Notes: generated by a model from the letters alone, not told the origin. Shown: positions 30,732 through 38,329, counted from the first letter of the stretch. The stretch: DNA of 64,000 nt from DOZZ01 sp963792655 (GCA_963792655.1 CAWBWU010000010.1:236479-300478); one strand, 5' to 3'. Program-made: numbers and translations.

Positions 30732-32929
30732 GCAGCGGCCTGCCCGCTTTCGTTCACCTCCGCGTCTTCAGCTACCAGCCTCGCGTAGTGGCCGTTGTTC
30801 CGAACCAGTTGGTCGTGGGTGCCGCGCTCAACGACGACGCCGTATTCGAGAACGATGATTTCATCGCTGTCGCGGATGGTGCTCAACCGGTGCGCAACGA
30901 TGAAGCAGGAACACCCGCGCGCACGCAGGTTCCGATCGATGGCCAGCTCTGTTTCGGAATCGAGCGCGCTGGTAGCCTCGTCCATGATCAGGATCGAGGG
31001 ATCAGACGAGAGAGCGCGCGCGATCTCGAGCCTCTGCCGTTGCCCGCCGCTGAGGTTCGCCGCGCCTTCCAGCAGTTCGCTGGCGAAACCCTCCGGCAGC
31101 GCATCGATAACGCTTTCGATGTGCGCGTCGCGGCATGCGCGTAACACGCTCGCGTCCGGAGTGGTCGTGTCCCACAAGGTGAGGTTGTCGCGCACACTGC
31201 CTTTGAACAACACGATGTCCTGATCGACCATCGCCACAGAGTTGGCAAGGATCTCGCGCGGAATCGTCTTCGCCGGAAGACCATCGAAGAGAATTTCTCC
31301 GGCTGACGGCTCGTACAGTCCGGCGAGCAGGCGCGCGACGGTCGATTTGCCAGAACCGCTGCCACCAACGAAAGCGATGCGCTGGCCGGGCCGAACGGTA
31401 AACGAAAGGTTCGAGATGAGCGGAGGCCCGATGGGGTTGTAGCCGAACGTCACGTCGCGGAACTCAACACGCCCCCGCAATCGCACGGGCATCTCGGGCG
31501 CCCCAGCAAGCGGCGGCTCGTCGGGCGCGGGACTGTCGAGCACATCGTCCAAGCGGCTGAGGTGCCCTTCCAGTTCTTGAATACTCTGCCCGAGCGCTAC
31601 CAGGCTATTTACCGGCATGAGAAAACTGATCGCAAGACTTTGAAATGCAACCAGCATCCCGATGCTCATTCGCCCTTGCATCACTTCGAAGCCACCGGCC
31701 ACTAACACTGCCGCCGTCATCAGAGCCGTCAGCAAAGGGGGCAACACGCCCAGGTAGTAATTGAACACGCTCAATTCCTGTTGCGAGTTATAGAAGTTGG
31801 CGAAGAAGCCTGCCCATCGCGAGAAGAAATCGGACTCAAGCCCCGATGCTTTCAGCGTGCGGATACTCTGCAGTCCCGCGATGCCGACACCGCCGACGCG
31901 CCCCTCCGCCATCGAGAGCCGCACGTTGCCTTCAGTGCGCCGCCGCGCCACCCAGCGCATGATGCCGAAACTGATGGCCGCAAAGCTTACCGCAACCAGC
32001 GTCAGAGTGCGGTTGAACTGCCACATAACGGCCATATAGAAGACCATCATCAGGGCGTCGATCGACGTGGTCGCGAGACGGCCGGACAATACGTCGGCGA
32101 CAGAATCGTTGAGCGCGATGCGATTACTCACTTCGCCTGCATAGCGCTGCGCATAATAAGAAGCCGGGAGCTTCAGCAGGTGCATTACGAAGCGTCCGGA
32201 GTTCGCAACCGCAAGCCGCAGTTCGAGACGCCGCAGAATTCGGAACTCCAATGCCCCGAGCACACCGCGCAGCAGTGCGGCGCCGACGAGTCCAAGCACC
32301 AGCGGGCGTCCCCAATCGCTGAGACCTTCCACCAGAACCCGGTCGACAAACGCTTCCATCAGCGCCGGCGCGACCAGTCCCGGTACGACCATCATCAGCG
32401 AGGCACACGTCGCCGCAAGCACTGCGCCTTTCGACCCGCGCAAGCGGCGCCACAGGCTCAGCATGATGCTTGGCTTCGCGCCACCGCGTCGAAAGTCCGG
32501 GCCAGGCGACATGGCCATCATCACGCCGGTATAAGAACGATCGAACTCTTCAAGCGTGACGGAGCGTGGCCCCGCTGCAGGGTCATTCAGATAAACGCGG
32601 CCCTTGCGATACCCTTCCACAACCAGAAAGTGATTGAAGTTCCAGAACACCACGTAAGGGTAAGGACTCTTCTTAAGCTTCGGTATGTCGCGCTTATACG
32701 CTTTCGCCTCGAGCCCATACGCATGCGCGGCTTTCAGAATGTTGGAGCACTTGGAACCATCGCGCGACACGCCGCAATCGCGCCGCAACACGGCCAACGG
32801 AACGATGCGTCCGTAATGCGCCAGGATGATCGCAAGCGCCGCCGCGCCGCACTCGACTGCTTCCATCTGAAGAATCATCGGCGTGCGAACACGGCCAACG
32901 GGGAGCGGCGAGTCGGGCCTATCGGCCAC
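30728..32929 (-). CDS. NHLM-type peptidase-containing ABC exporter (C39 peptidase)
   Basis: A 733-residue exporter that should cut a leader after double glycine while exporting the peptide. The N-terminal C39 peptidase has all three catalytic residues: Cys in QMEAVECGAAALAIILAHYG, His in NFNHFLVVEGY and Asp in VYLNDPAAGPR. The membrane domain spans about residues 170-450. The ATPase carries GGSGSGKSTVARLL, LSGGQRQRLEIARAL and LIMDEATSALDSETE. It starts at a GTG directly after the HlyD stop. The three VSGG-leader peptide genes 2 kb upstream on the same strand are the obvious substrates. Confidence 0.93.
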   Translation of the reverse strand: MADRPDSPLPVGRVRTPMILQMEAVECGAAALAIILAHYGRIVPLAVLRRDCGVSRDGSKCSNILKAAHAYGLEAKAYKRDIPKLKKSPYPYVVFWNFNHFLVVEGYRKGRVYLNDPAAGPRSVTLEEFDRSYTGVMMAMSPGPDFRRGGAKPSIMLSLWRRLRGSKGAVLAATCASLMMVVPGLVAPALMEAFVDRVLVEGLSDWGRPLVLGLVGAALLRGVLGALEFRILRRLELRLAVANSGRFVMHLLKLPASYYAQRYAGEVSNRIALNDSVADVLSGRLATTSIDALMMVFYMAVMWQFNRTLTLVAVSFAAISFGIMRWVARRRTEGNVRLSMAEGRVGGVGIAGLQSIRTLKASGLESDFFSRWAGFFANFYNSQQELSVFNYYLGVLPPLLTALMTAAVLVAGGFEVMQGRMSIGMLVAFQSLAISFLMPVNSLVALGQSIQELEGHLSRLDDVLDSPAPDEPPLAGAPEMPVRLRGRVEFRDVTFGYNPIGPPLISNLSFTVRPGQRIAFVGGSGSGKSTVARLLAGLYEPSAGEILFDGLPAKTIPREILANSVAMVDQDIVLFKGSVRDNLTLWDTTTPDASVLRACRDAHIESVIDALPEGFASELLEGAANLSGGQRQRLEIARALSSDPSILIMDEATSALDSETELAIDRNLRARGCSCFIVAHRLSTIRDSDEIIVLEYGVVVERGTHDQLVRNNGHYARLVAEDAEVNESGQAAA

Positions 32930-34246
32930 CTAGTAAACCCCTGCGGCTTCCCTGAGCACAGGCAGCAGGTATGTCGCGGGCGCGCGGCCTTCGACTGTCA
33001 CGCGCGTGGAGTGAGTCAGACCTGACGTGATCGCAATGTTCGGCCCGCGCGATGACGACCACCGGTAACCGCTGGGCGTTGAAGCATCACGCTCCAGACG
33101 CGCACGCACTTCGATGTAAGCGCCATCAGGCATCAGGCTCTGCACCAGCTCGGCGTTTCCCACCGTGCCCATCGCGCCCTCGCGCGTTACGGGGATTGGT
33201 GAAACCGAGGTGACGGTGCCCGCGATGCCACCGAAGCGTTCGCGCTCCACAGTATCCGGCGTGACTTGAATGCGCATGCCCGGTTGAATCTTTTTGCCGT
33301 CCTTCACCGGATAGTAAGAGATGCTCACTAAGCCGGCGGCTGCATCGTCCGCCTCCAACGTGAGCAGCTTGCCGCCAGCCGGCATCACCTGTCCCGGCGC
33401 TGCCATCACTTCCGCGACGCGGCCGGAGTACTGGCTGCGGATTTCACCATCGCGCAGAATCTGAAAACTGTCGAGCTCGATGCTGCGGCGCAGTTGCGCA
33501 ATCTCGTTGCGGCGCGCCATGGAGTCCGCCACGATCTGCTTGTTCAGCGCAGCGTTGCGCGTTTCGATCTGCTTGAGCTGCCCATCGATCTGCCCGAGCC
33601 GCCCGGTGTAGTCGTTGATCTTCGCCTCGTTATCGTGAACGGCGCTTTCCGAGTCGGCCACATCCTTCGCGGCGAAGCCCAGCAAGCCTTCTTTGACCAA
33701 TTTGCGGTTCGATTCGGCGTGCGTTTCGAGGATCGGCTTCAGGCTGAGCGCATCATCCAGACTCTTGCGCAGCGTGACCCGTTGCGCTTCAAGCCCCGAG
33801 CGTTCCATTGCGTCCTGCTGCACTTGCAAGGCGATCTGCGACTGTTCGGTCTCGCTCTTGCGGCGGTCCTGTTCTTCGAGTGTCGCGACTGCGCGCCGGT
33901 TCGCCTCAATCCGTTTCAGAACATCGGACTGATCGATCGTTGCAATCAGGTCGCCCTCGCGCACACGATCTCCGGCCCGCACGCGCAATGACACAATCTG
34001 GCCCGGCGCCATTGCCTGAGCCTGCGTGATCTGGCGAGGCCGCAGGATCACGCCGCGGCCGGTTGCAATCGTCGGTACCTGCCCCACAAAGGACCAGATG
34101 CCGAACATCAACAGAAGCGCGCCGGTGACTGCAATCAGCAGCCATTCTTTCGCACCCGCTACCGGCATCAACTGTTCAAGATTATCGGGCGAGGCAAAAC
34201 GCTCGAGAGCTTGCGTTCGATATAGTTTTCGGTCCTGGTCAGCCAT
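32930..34246 (-). CDS. HlyD-family secretion adaptor of the NHLM-type exporter
   Basis: A 438-residue membrane-fusion protein. One transmembrane helix (WLLIAVTGALLLMFGIWSFV) is followed by a barrel-sandwich half with APGQIVSLRVRAGDRVREGDLIATID. A long coiled coil follows (about residues 100-250, rich in E/Q/K/R heptads), then SQYSGRVAEVMAAPGQVMPAGGKLLTLE, the second lipoyl-like half, and a C-terminal beta domain. It links the inner-membrane exporter to the periplasm or outer membrane. No TolC-type outer-membrane partner is encoded in the window. The gene lies between the cNMP-like gene and the peptidase-ABC gene. Confidence 0.92.
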   Translation of the reverse strand: MADQDRKLYRTQALERFASPDNLEQLMPVAGAKEWLLIAVTGALLLMFGIWSFVGQVPTIATGRGVILRPRQITQAQAMAPGQIVSLRVRAGDRVREGDLIATIDQSDVLKRIEANRRAVATLEEQDRRKSETEQSQIALQVQQDAMERSGLEAQRVTLRKSLDDALSLKPILETHAESNRKLVKEGLLGFAAKDVADSESAVHDNEAKINDYTGRLGQIDGQLKQIETRNAALNKQIVADSMARRNEIAQLRRSIELDSFQILRDGEIRSQYSGRVAEVMAAPGQVMPAGGKLLTLEADDAAAGLVSISYYPVKDGKKIQPGMRIQVTPDTVERERFGGIAGTVTSVSPIPVTREGAMGTVGNAELVQSLMPDGAYIEVRARLERDASTPSGYRWSSSRGPNIAITSGLTHSTRVTVEGRAPATYLLPVLREAAGVY

Positions 34247-34270
34247 GCAGCACGACTCTGACTGTGCAGC

Positions 34271-34804
34271 TTACCTCAACTCAGCCGACCGCAAGCGGCG
34301 CTGGATCCAGTCGAAGCGAGCGCCGGCCATGGAGACGTTATCCAGCGCATCGAAGCCCATTTCGCCCTCGGTCTCAAGCGCCGAACTTTCAGCCATGGCT
34401 GAGACTGTCGCCCGCAACCGCGCGGCGAGAAACATCGATAGCGCCTGATAAAAGCGCGATGCGAAGCCTGGGTCTTCGGCGAGTTTGGCGTTCAGACGGC
34501 GCCGGGGTATGTCGAGCACAAAAGATGTTTCGAGCGCCTGCACTGTCGCTGAAGGCGGAGCCTGGTCGACAAACGACATCTCGCCCATCACCTCACCCGA
34601 CATGAGGCGAGCGATTTCACGATCACCCAGCGCCGCAGTGCGAACGGCAAACGCACCGTCGATCACCAGAAAAACGGAGTCCAACTGCCGTCCTTCTTCG
34701 ATCAGGCGTGCACCGGTGCCGATCTCGCGACGCTTGCCCGCTGCTACCAGCCAGTCGATGTCGGAGTCATTCAGAATACCCAGGAAGTAGAGTGCTTTTC
34801 GCAT
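34271..34804 (-). CDS. Cyclic-nucleotide-binding-fold protein leading the exporter operon
   Basis: A 177-residue protein with a cNMP-binding beta roll (about residues 10-125: LVAAGKRREIGTGARLIEEG, DSVFLVIDGAFAVR, VMGEMSFVDQAPPSATVQAL). There is a helical tail and no HTH, so it is not a Crp-type regulator. The cassette keeps the Gly-Glu, but the Arg that binds the cyclic phosphate is replaced (QAPPSATV instead of a typical RSATV). Classic cAMP binding is therefore doubtful. Stand-alone cNMP proteins occur in NHLM export clusters. It sits 24 bases upstream of the HlyD gene and 160 bases downstream of peptide gene 1. Confidence 0.85.
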   Translation of the reverse strand: MRKALYFLGILNDSDIDWLVAAGKRREIGTGARLIEEGRQLDSVFLVIDGAFAVRTAALGDREIARLMSGEVMGEMSFVDQAPPSATVQALETSFVLDIPRRRLNAKLAEDPGFASRFYQALSMFLAARLRATVSAMAESSALETEGEMGFDALDNVSMAGARFDWIQRRLRSAELR

Positions 34805-34914
34805 TAACGGCTAGGTGGCTTGGAGAGGTCTGAGTTTCGGCGAGATTAACGGAAGGCGATTTGGCGTCGTAGAGATTAGATCAGACTTTTGTTGCAACGA
34901 GAAAGCAGAGGGGC

Positions 34915-34941
34915 AAGGCGTGACCTTCTAAGTCGCGCCTT
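34915..34941 (-). terminator. Hairpin after peptide gene 1
   Basis: Ten-base arms AAGGCGTGAC and GTCGCGCCTT (one G-T type mismatch) with a seven-base loop lie 22 bases beyond the stop of peptide gene 1. The same hairpin follows genes 2 and 3. The T-tract is short, so it may act as a weak terminator that lets some transcription into the exporter operon, or protect the 3' end of the mRNA. Confidence 0.6.
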
Positions 34942-34963
34942 TCTTTAGTTGTTAGGCCCTCAA

Positions 34964-35089
34964 TTATTCATAGTACGCGTGGAAGCCGCCGGAAACCTTG
35001 TCAGCGTCCTCCGGTTTGATCTCTTCGTTCGTCGTTTCGGTCTCAGGATGCTTTTGCTTGTCGTCCAACAACTCGTCTCTTTTGTCCAT
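34964..35089 (-). CDS. Double-glycine leader micro-peptide 1 (core FHAYYE)
   Basis: A 41-codon gene encoding an acidic leader of 35 residues that begins MDKRDELLDDKQK and ends KPEDADKVSGG, followed by only six residues, FHAYYE, and a TAA stop. Val at -4, Ala at -7 and Ile at -12 relative to the cut fit the hydrophobic positions C39 peptidases read. A GGAG ribosome site precedes the ATG. Two paralogues lie upstream with 32/35 and fewer identical leader residues but unrelated tails. It lies directly upstream of the C39-ABC export operon. The function, a signal or toxin peptide, is inference. Confidence 0.8.
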   Translation of the reverse strand: MDKRDELLDDKQKHPETETTNEEIKPEDADKVSGGFHAYYE

Positions 35090-35123
35090 AAGGGGCTCCG
35101 ATCCCGAACCGTGGGATTAGGTT

Positions 35124-35153
35124 ATGATTTCGCCTTTCTCGAATGATTGTCAA
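35124..35153 (-). promoter_or_regulatory. Promoter of peptide gene 1
   Basis: On the minus strand TTGACA (35148-35153) is followed after 18 bases by AATCAT (35124-35129), about 35 bases upstream of the ATG. The same boxes and most surrounding bases recur before genes 2 and 3. Confidence 0.65.
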
Positions 35154-35258
35154 GAGAATGTTTGCGGGCGTTCGCGACGAACGTCGAATGGACTGACACC
35201 AAGCGAAACCGACGGGTTACGCCAGCCGTGAGTCAGGTGCAAAAGAGGGCGAATTAGT

Positions 35259-35285
35259 AAGGCGCGACCTACTCAGTCGCGCCTT
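35259..35285 (-). terminator. Hairpin after peptide gene 2
   Basis: A perfect ten-base stem AAGGCGCGAC / GTCGCGCCTT with a seven-base loop lies 14 bases after the TAA of peptide gene 2. Confidence 0.65.
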
Positions 35286-35299
35286 AGATGGTACTGAAA

Positions 35300-35422
35300 T
35301 TAAAATTTGTTCCGGGACCCGCCGGAAACCTTATCAGCGTCCTCGGGCTTGATCTCTTCGTTCGTAGTTTCGGTCTCGGGCTGCTTTTGCTTGTCGTCCA
35401 ACAACTCGTCTTTTTCGTCCAT
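35300..35422 (-). CDS. Double-glycine leader micro-peptide 2 (core SRNKF)
   Basis: A 40-codon gene. The 35-residue leader begins MDEKDELLDDKQK and ends PEDADKVSGG; it differs from that of gene 1 at only three positions. The five residues after the double glycine, SRNKF, share nothing with the other two tails and are basic rather than acidic or aromatic. A hairpin begins 14 bases after the stop, so no longer core could be encoded before it. It has its own promoter and GGAG ribosome site. The C39-ABC exporter downstream is the likely processing partner. Confidence 0.8.
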   Translation of the reverse strand: MDEKDELLDDKQKQPETETTNEEIKPEDADKVSGGSRNKF

Positions 35423-35454
35423 ATGGGCTCCGATCCCAAACATGGGATTCGGTC

Positions 35455-35483
35455 ATGATTTCGCCTTTGTCGCGGATTGTCAA
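35455..35483 (-). promoter_or_regulatory. Promoter of peptide gene 2
   Basis: TTGACA (35478-35483, minus strand), a 17-base spacer and AATCAT (35455-35460). Sequence and distance to the ATG are conserved with the other two copies. Confidence 0.7.
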
Positions 35484-35587
35484 GGAAACGTTTACGGATC
35501 TCGCAACGACGGTGGGATGGACCATTACTAAGTGGAATCGACGGGTTACGCCAGCCGGAAGTCAGGTGGAAAAGAGAGCAAAGTTGG

Positions 35588-35614
35588 AAGGCGCGACCTT
35601 CTCAGGCGCGCCTT
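35588..35614 (-). terminator. Hairpin after peptide gene 3
   Basis: Arms AAGGCGCGAC and GGCGCGCCTT (one mismatch) with a seven-base loop begin only four bases after the TGA of peptide gene 3. Confidence 0.6.
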
Positions 35615-35618
35615 GGAG

Positions 35619-35738
35619 TCAACAGATGTGGAAGCCGCCGGAAACCTTCTCAGCGTCCTCCGGTTTGATCTCGTCGTTCGTCGCTTCGGTCTCAGGCTGC
35701 TTTTGCTTGTCGTCCAACAACTCGTCTTTTGTATCCAT
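35619..35738 (-). CDS. Double-glycine leader micro-peptide 3 (core FHIC)
   Basis: A 39-codon gene. The leader begins MDTKDELLDDKQK and ends PEDAEKVSGG, 31 of 35 residues identical to copy 2. The tail is just FHIC, with a terminal cysteine; it shares Phe-His with copy 1. An AGGAGA ribosome site sits ten bases before the ATG and is the best of the three. The stop is followed within four bases by the hairpin, so the four-residue core is real and not a truncated longer one. It is the copy next to the divergent membrane-protein gene and may be the ancestral one. Confidence 0.8.
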   Translation of the reverse strand: MDTKDELLDDKQKQPETEATNDEIKPEDAEKVSGGFHIC

Positions 35739-35769
35739 GTAGAAGTCTCCTAAACGTTGGGATTCGGTC

Positions 35770-35798
35770 ATGATTTCGCTTTTATTGCACATTGTCAA
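35770..35798 (-). promoter_or_regulatory. Promoter of peptide gene 3
   Basis: TTGACA (35793-35798, minus strand), 17-base spacer, AATCAT (35770-35775), about 30 bases upstream of the ATG. It lies in the 93-base gap shared with the divergent membrane-protein gene. Confidence 0.7.
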
Positions 35799-35831
35799 GA
35801 AAACGTTTGCGGGGTTCTTTAGGATCATTGA

Positions 35832-36572
35832 ATGGACCATCACACGATCGCGACCCTGAGCCTCGCGGGCGTCTGCCTTGATCTGCTGGGAGGTCTGTAC
35901 CTCGCCTACGATCTGCTGGGCGGTCAGCACGGGCCCTTGCGGCTGGTTACCAAGATGGTGACGTACTCGATCGTGTTCGGCGCGGGCTTTGGACTCGGAC
36001 TGGGCATTGCATTTGGAGTTCTTTCAGGCATCGCCTCGGGAGTCACGGTCGCCATCGAACTGCAGCGCACTGCGCGGGACGGCGGCCATTATTCACTGTG
36101 GTGGGAAGCGTTTTTCAGCGTTCTACGTGGGTTGGCGTTCGGCGCTGGACTCTCGCTCCTGGCCGGAGTTCGCGTTGGCGCGCTGTTCGGGGTGCTGATG
36201 GCCGTGGGTCAAACGATGGCGTACATGCGCGGCATGCGCCCCGGAGTCGACTACGAAGCGGCGCGCCGCACTCGCATCACCCCGCGCCAGGCATGGGGCA
36301 CCGCAATTCGTGTGGTGGCCACCACCGCCGCGGCCTTCCTGTGCTGCGCGTGGGCCCACATCGAACACCCGTGGGCGCTGGCCATCCGTGTCGGCCTGGT
36401 CACCGGACTCGTCACCGCCGCCGGCACCGCCGTGAACCCACTCATCGAGTACTACGCCGACAACCTGCCCGAGCGCCGCATGGGCGTCTTCGGCGTCTGG
36501 CTGGTACTGATCGGATTCGTCATGCAATCGTTCCAATACTGGGTGACGCTGCTCGACGTGAAGGTGACCTGA
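35832..36572 (+). CDS. Polytopic membrane protein of unknown function
   Basis: A 246-residue protein with about seven hydrophobic segments, opening MDHHTIATLSLAGVCLDLLG. It has a Gly-rich helix (YSIVFGAGFGLGLGIAFGVL), a charged cytosolic loop (RPGVDYEAARRTRITPRQAW) and a final helix VWLVLIGFVMQSFQYWVTLL. I do not recognise the family. An AGGA site lies just before the ATG. It is divergent from the micro-peptide genes and fragments of its 5' end are duplicated in their spacers, so it has long been their neighbour. An immunity or receptor role is possible but unproven. Confidence 0.7.
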   Translation: MDHHTIATLSLAGVCLDLLGGLYLAYDLLGGQHGPLRLVTKMVTYSIVFGAGFGLGLGIAFGVLSGIASGVTVAIELQRTARDGGHYSLWWEAFFSVLRGLAFGAGLSLLAGVRVGALFGVLMAVGQTMAYMRGMRPGVDYEAARRTRITPRQAWGTAIRVVATTAAAFLCCAWAHIEHPWALAIRVGLVTGLVTAAGTAVNPLIEYYADNLPERRMGVFGVWLVLIGFVMQSFQYWVTLLDVKVT

Positions 36573-36614
36573 ACCGGCCTGAAATGGTAAGCTGAAAACG
36601 CAATTCTCTCCCAG

Positions 36615-36690
36615 GCCACCCTAGCTCAGTTGGTAGAGCGGCTGATTCGTAATCAGCAGGTCGCCAGTTCGATCCTGGCGGGTGGCTCCA
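36615..36690 (+). tRNA. tRNA-Thr (anticodon CGU)
   Basis: A 76-base cloverleaf with encoded CCA. The acceptor stem is GCCACCC/GGGTGGC, the D stem GCTC/GAGC, the anticodon stem GCTGA/TCAGC with loop TTCGTAA (anticodon CGT), and the T stem GCCAG/CTGGC with loop TTCGATC. It is followed by a T-rich stretch. Confidence 0.95.
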
Positions 36691-36913
36691 GATTTTTTAT
36701 CGGTTCGCGTTCTCCCTTCAGAAAAGTTGGATTCAATTGCATTCAATTCGCTGGCTGTCCTGATTCCGCAGGCATTTTTTCAGCAGGTTTTCCTTCGCGC
36801 CGCCCGATGCGCGGGAAAATTCACTTCTCGCCCAGCCATTCAGATTTAGGTTGTACTTTAGCCCGAACAGTTTATCCGGCTTGCCGACTCGAACCTCAAT
36901 GGTGCCAGTTCAT

Positions 36914-38329
36914 TTATTGACCAGGTTGCCAAGATTTGCATGAAGGCGAAGGTAGTTCGAGTTTGAGATCCTTAAGATCGGAATCACTTGACAGGGAGAT
37001 TGGATCCGCGTCAATGAACCGGAGCATTCCCCTTCTGCGCGGTCCGACTTTAAACTCGGGGCACGATTTCAGAATCGGCTCGAGTATGAACAAGTGTCCG
37101 TCCAAATAGCCCTGCATTCCGGCAACAACCAGAAGGCCAAACGATCCGTCCGGGCCCGTGTGCGCCGTTTCTGAGTAACCGTGTTGCGGAGATGTGAAAG
37201 TAACCGCCATGCCTGCTACGGGTGCGCCATCTGCAAACAGAAATCGACCGACGATTTTGTGTCTTTTTTCGTCGGAAGGCACGCGTATGTCGAGATGTTC
37301 GACGTAGTTGCCTGCCGCGATCGAGACCATAGTGGCCGTGTCGCGATCTCTCGAACCCGGATAGTAGAGTGTCGACTTTGATTTGAGAAGATCCACTTTC
37401 ACATCGTCTCGCGCAACTAACCAATATCTGCCGGGAGGCATCATAGTCATCTCAAACAGTCCACCTGCTTTCGAACAATCGAAGAATCGCGAGCCGTTTT
37501 CACCTCGGCCTTCCACTGGTTCAAGATCGAGGCACACGCCGGGCATAGGCATACCCGTTGCGTCAAGCATACGCCCGGTTAATCGGGTGTCAGCCTGGAG
37601 CACAAAATCGACGCTGGCTCCTCCGTTGAACGCGAGGTCCACGGTCGCACCGTCGCTTTGAGCGGGCTGCGAGCCGGCGACTCTCGGGAACTTGATTCTT
37701 AAGCCATCTGGAACCTCAATGCTGACCGAGTAGCTTCCCGGCCGCAGACCAAATACTTCATATGCTCCGGCAGCATTGGTAACCGCCTCCTGGGTGAATC
37801 CCATTGCACCAGCAACCCTCACCCTGACGTTCGGCACGCCCCCTATTCGGCTGAAGCCTTGCTTCGACGAATCCTCGTAGAGTTTAACCTCACCCGAGAG
37901 CCTCGTGCCGATCGCAGACCTGGGTAAACCTCTTAAGAACAGTAGGTCGTCTCCACCCGGCTCGGCGCTGCCGATCGAGCGGGTACAAGCCGGCATGCTC
38001 CAACTCCCTGTTGTTGGTCCCCGCTGCAAGTAAAAGACGGCACGCTGTCCCGTCCTAAATTTAGCCGCACAATTATTTGCACCTTGTTGTAGCTCGATCT
38101 CCTGACCTTTGGATACGCCTTTGAACGCTTGATCGACATGAATGCGAACGGACTGCTCCAGGGAAATGGTTCGGCTGCCGTCTTCGTCGGGGTCGGCACG
38201 TTCGACAGTTCCCAAAAAGACGAAAGGCGCCTCCTCCCACGCCTGTTTGACCGATGGCCAATCCCCGTCGCACGAACAGGCCCAGGCTTGAGATGCAATC
38301 ATCAGAGTCAGAGCCAACCGCCAAGTCAT
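36914..38329 (-). CDS. Secreted protein with TIMP/NTR-like CSC N-terminus and carboxypeptidase-regulatory-like domains
   Basis: About 471 residues, start ATG 38329 with GAGGAAAG upstream. The signal peptide MTWRLALTLMIASQAWA is followed at once by CSC, as in tissue-inhibitor/netrin-type domains. Such a module continues to about residue 115: FVFLGTVERAD, VRIHVDQAFKGVSKG, GANNCAAKFRTGQRAVFYL. Then come beta-sandwich repeats of the carboxypeptidase-regulatory kind: GVPNVRVRVAG with AVTNAAGAYEVFGLRPGSYSVSIEVP, a second one with GMPMPGVCLDLEP and PPGRYWLVARDD, and a third with GMAVTFTSP and TGPDGSFGLLVVAG. It is likely a surface or periplasmic protein. No partner is adjacent. Confidence 0.75.
   Translation of the reverse strand: MTWRLALTLMIASQAWACSCDGDWPSVKQAWEEAPFVFLGTVERADPDEDGSRTISLEQSVRIHVDQAFKGVSKGQEIELQQGANNCAAKFRTGQRAVFYLQRGPTTGSWSMPACTRSIGSAEPGGDDLLFLRGLPRSAIGTRLSGEVKLYEDSSKQGFSRIGGVPNVRVRVAGAMGFTQEAVTNAAGAYEVFGLRPGSYSVSIEVPDGLRIKFPRVAGSQPAQSDGATVDLAFNGGASVDFVLQADTRLTGRMLDATGMPMPGVCLDLEPVEGRGENGSRFFDCSKAGGLFEMTMMPPGRYWLVARDDVKVDLLKSKSTLYYPGSRDRDTATMVSIAAGNYVEHLDIRVPSDEKRHKIVGRFLFADGAPVAGMAVTFTSPQHGYSETAHTGPDGSFGLLVVAGMQGYLDGHLFILEPILKSCPEFKVGPRRRGMLRFIDADPISLSSDSDLKDLKLELPSPSCKSWQPGQ

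Larger units (their letters stand above)
34915..35850 (-). repeat. Three tandem peptide-gene cassettes (about 320-bp units)
   Basis: Promoter, leader, hairpin and spacer recur three times with start codons 333 and 316 bases apart. The spacers also share GACGGGTTACGCCAGCC. Each unit ends, at its promoter-distal edge, with ATGGAC or ATGGACCAT on the plus strand, which is the first codons of the membrane-protein gene at 35832. Only the four to six codons after VSGG differ freely. Confidence 0.8.

Noticed and set aside
34949..35753. Plus-strand frames of about 65-95 codons across the micro-peptide region
   Set aside because: They are antisense shadows of the three repeated leader genes; promoters, ribosome sites and hairpins are all oriented on the minus strand.
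35619..35930. A 103-codon minus-strand gene that would include micro-peptide 3
   Set aside because: The frame is open upstream, but the conserved leader begins at the ATG 35738 with its own AGGAGA site, and the upstream codons cover the promoter.
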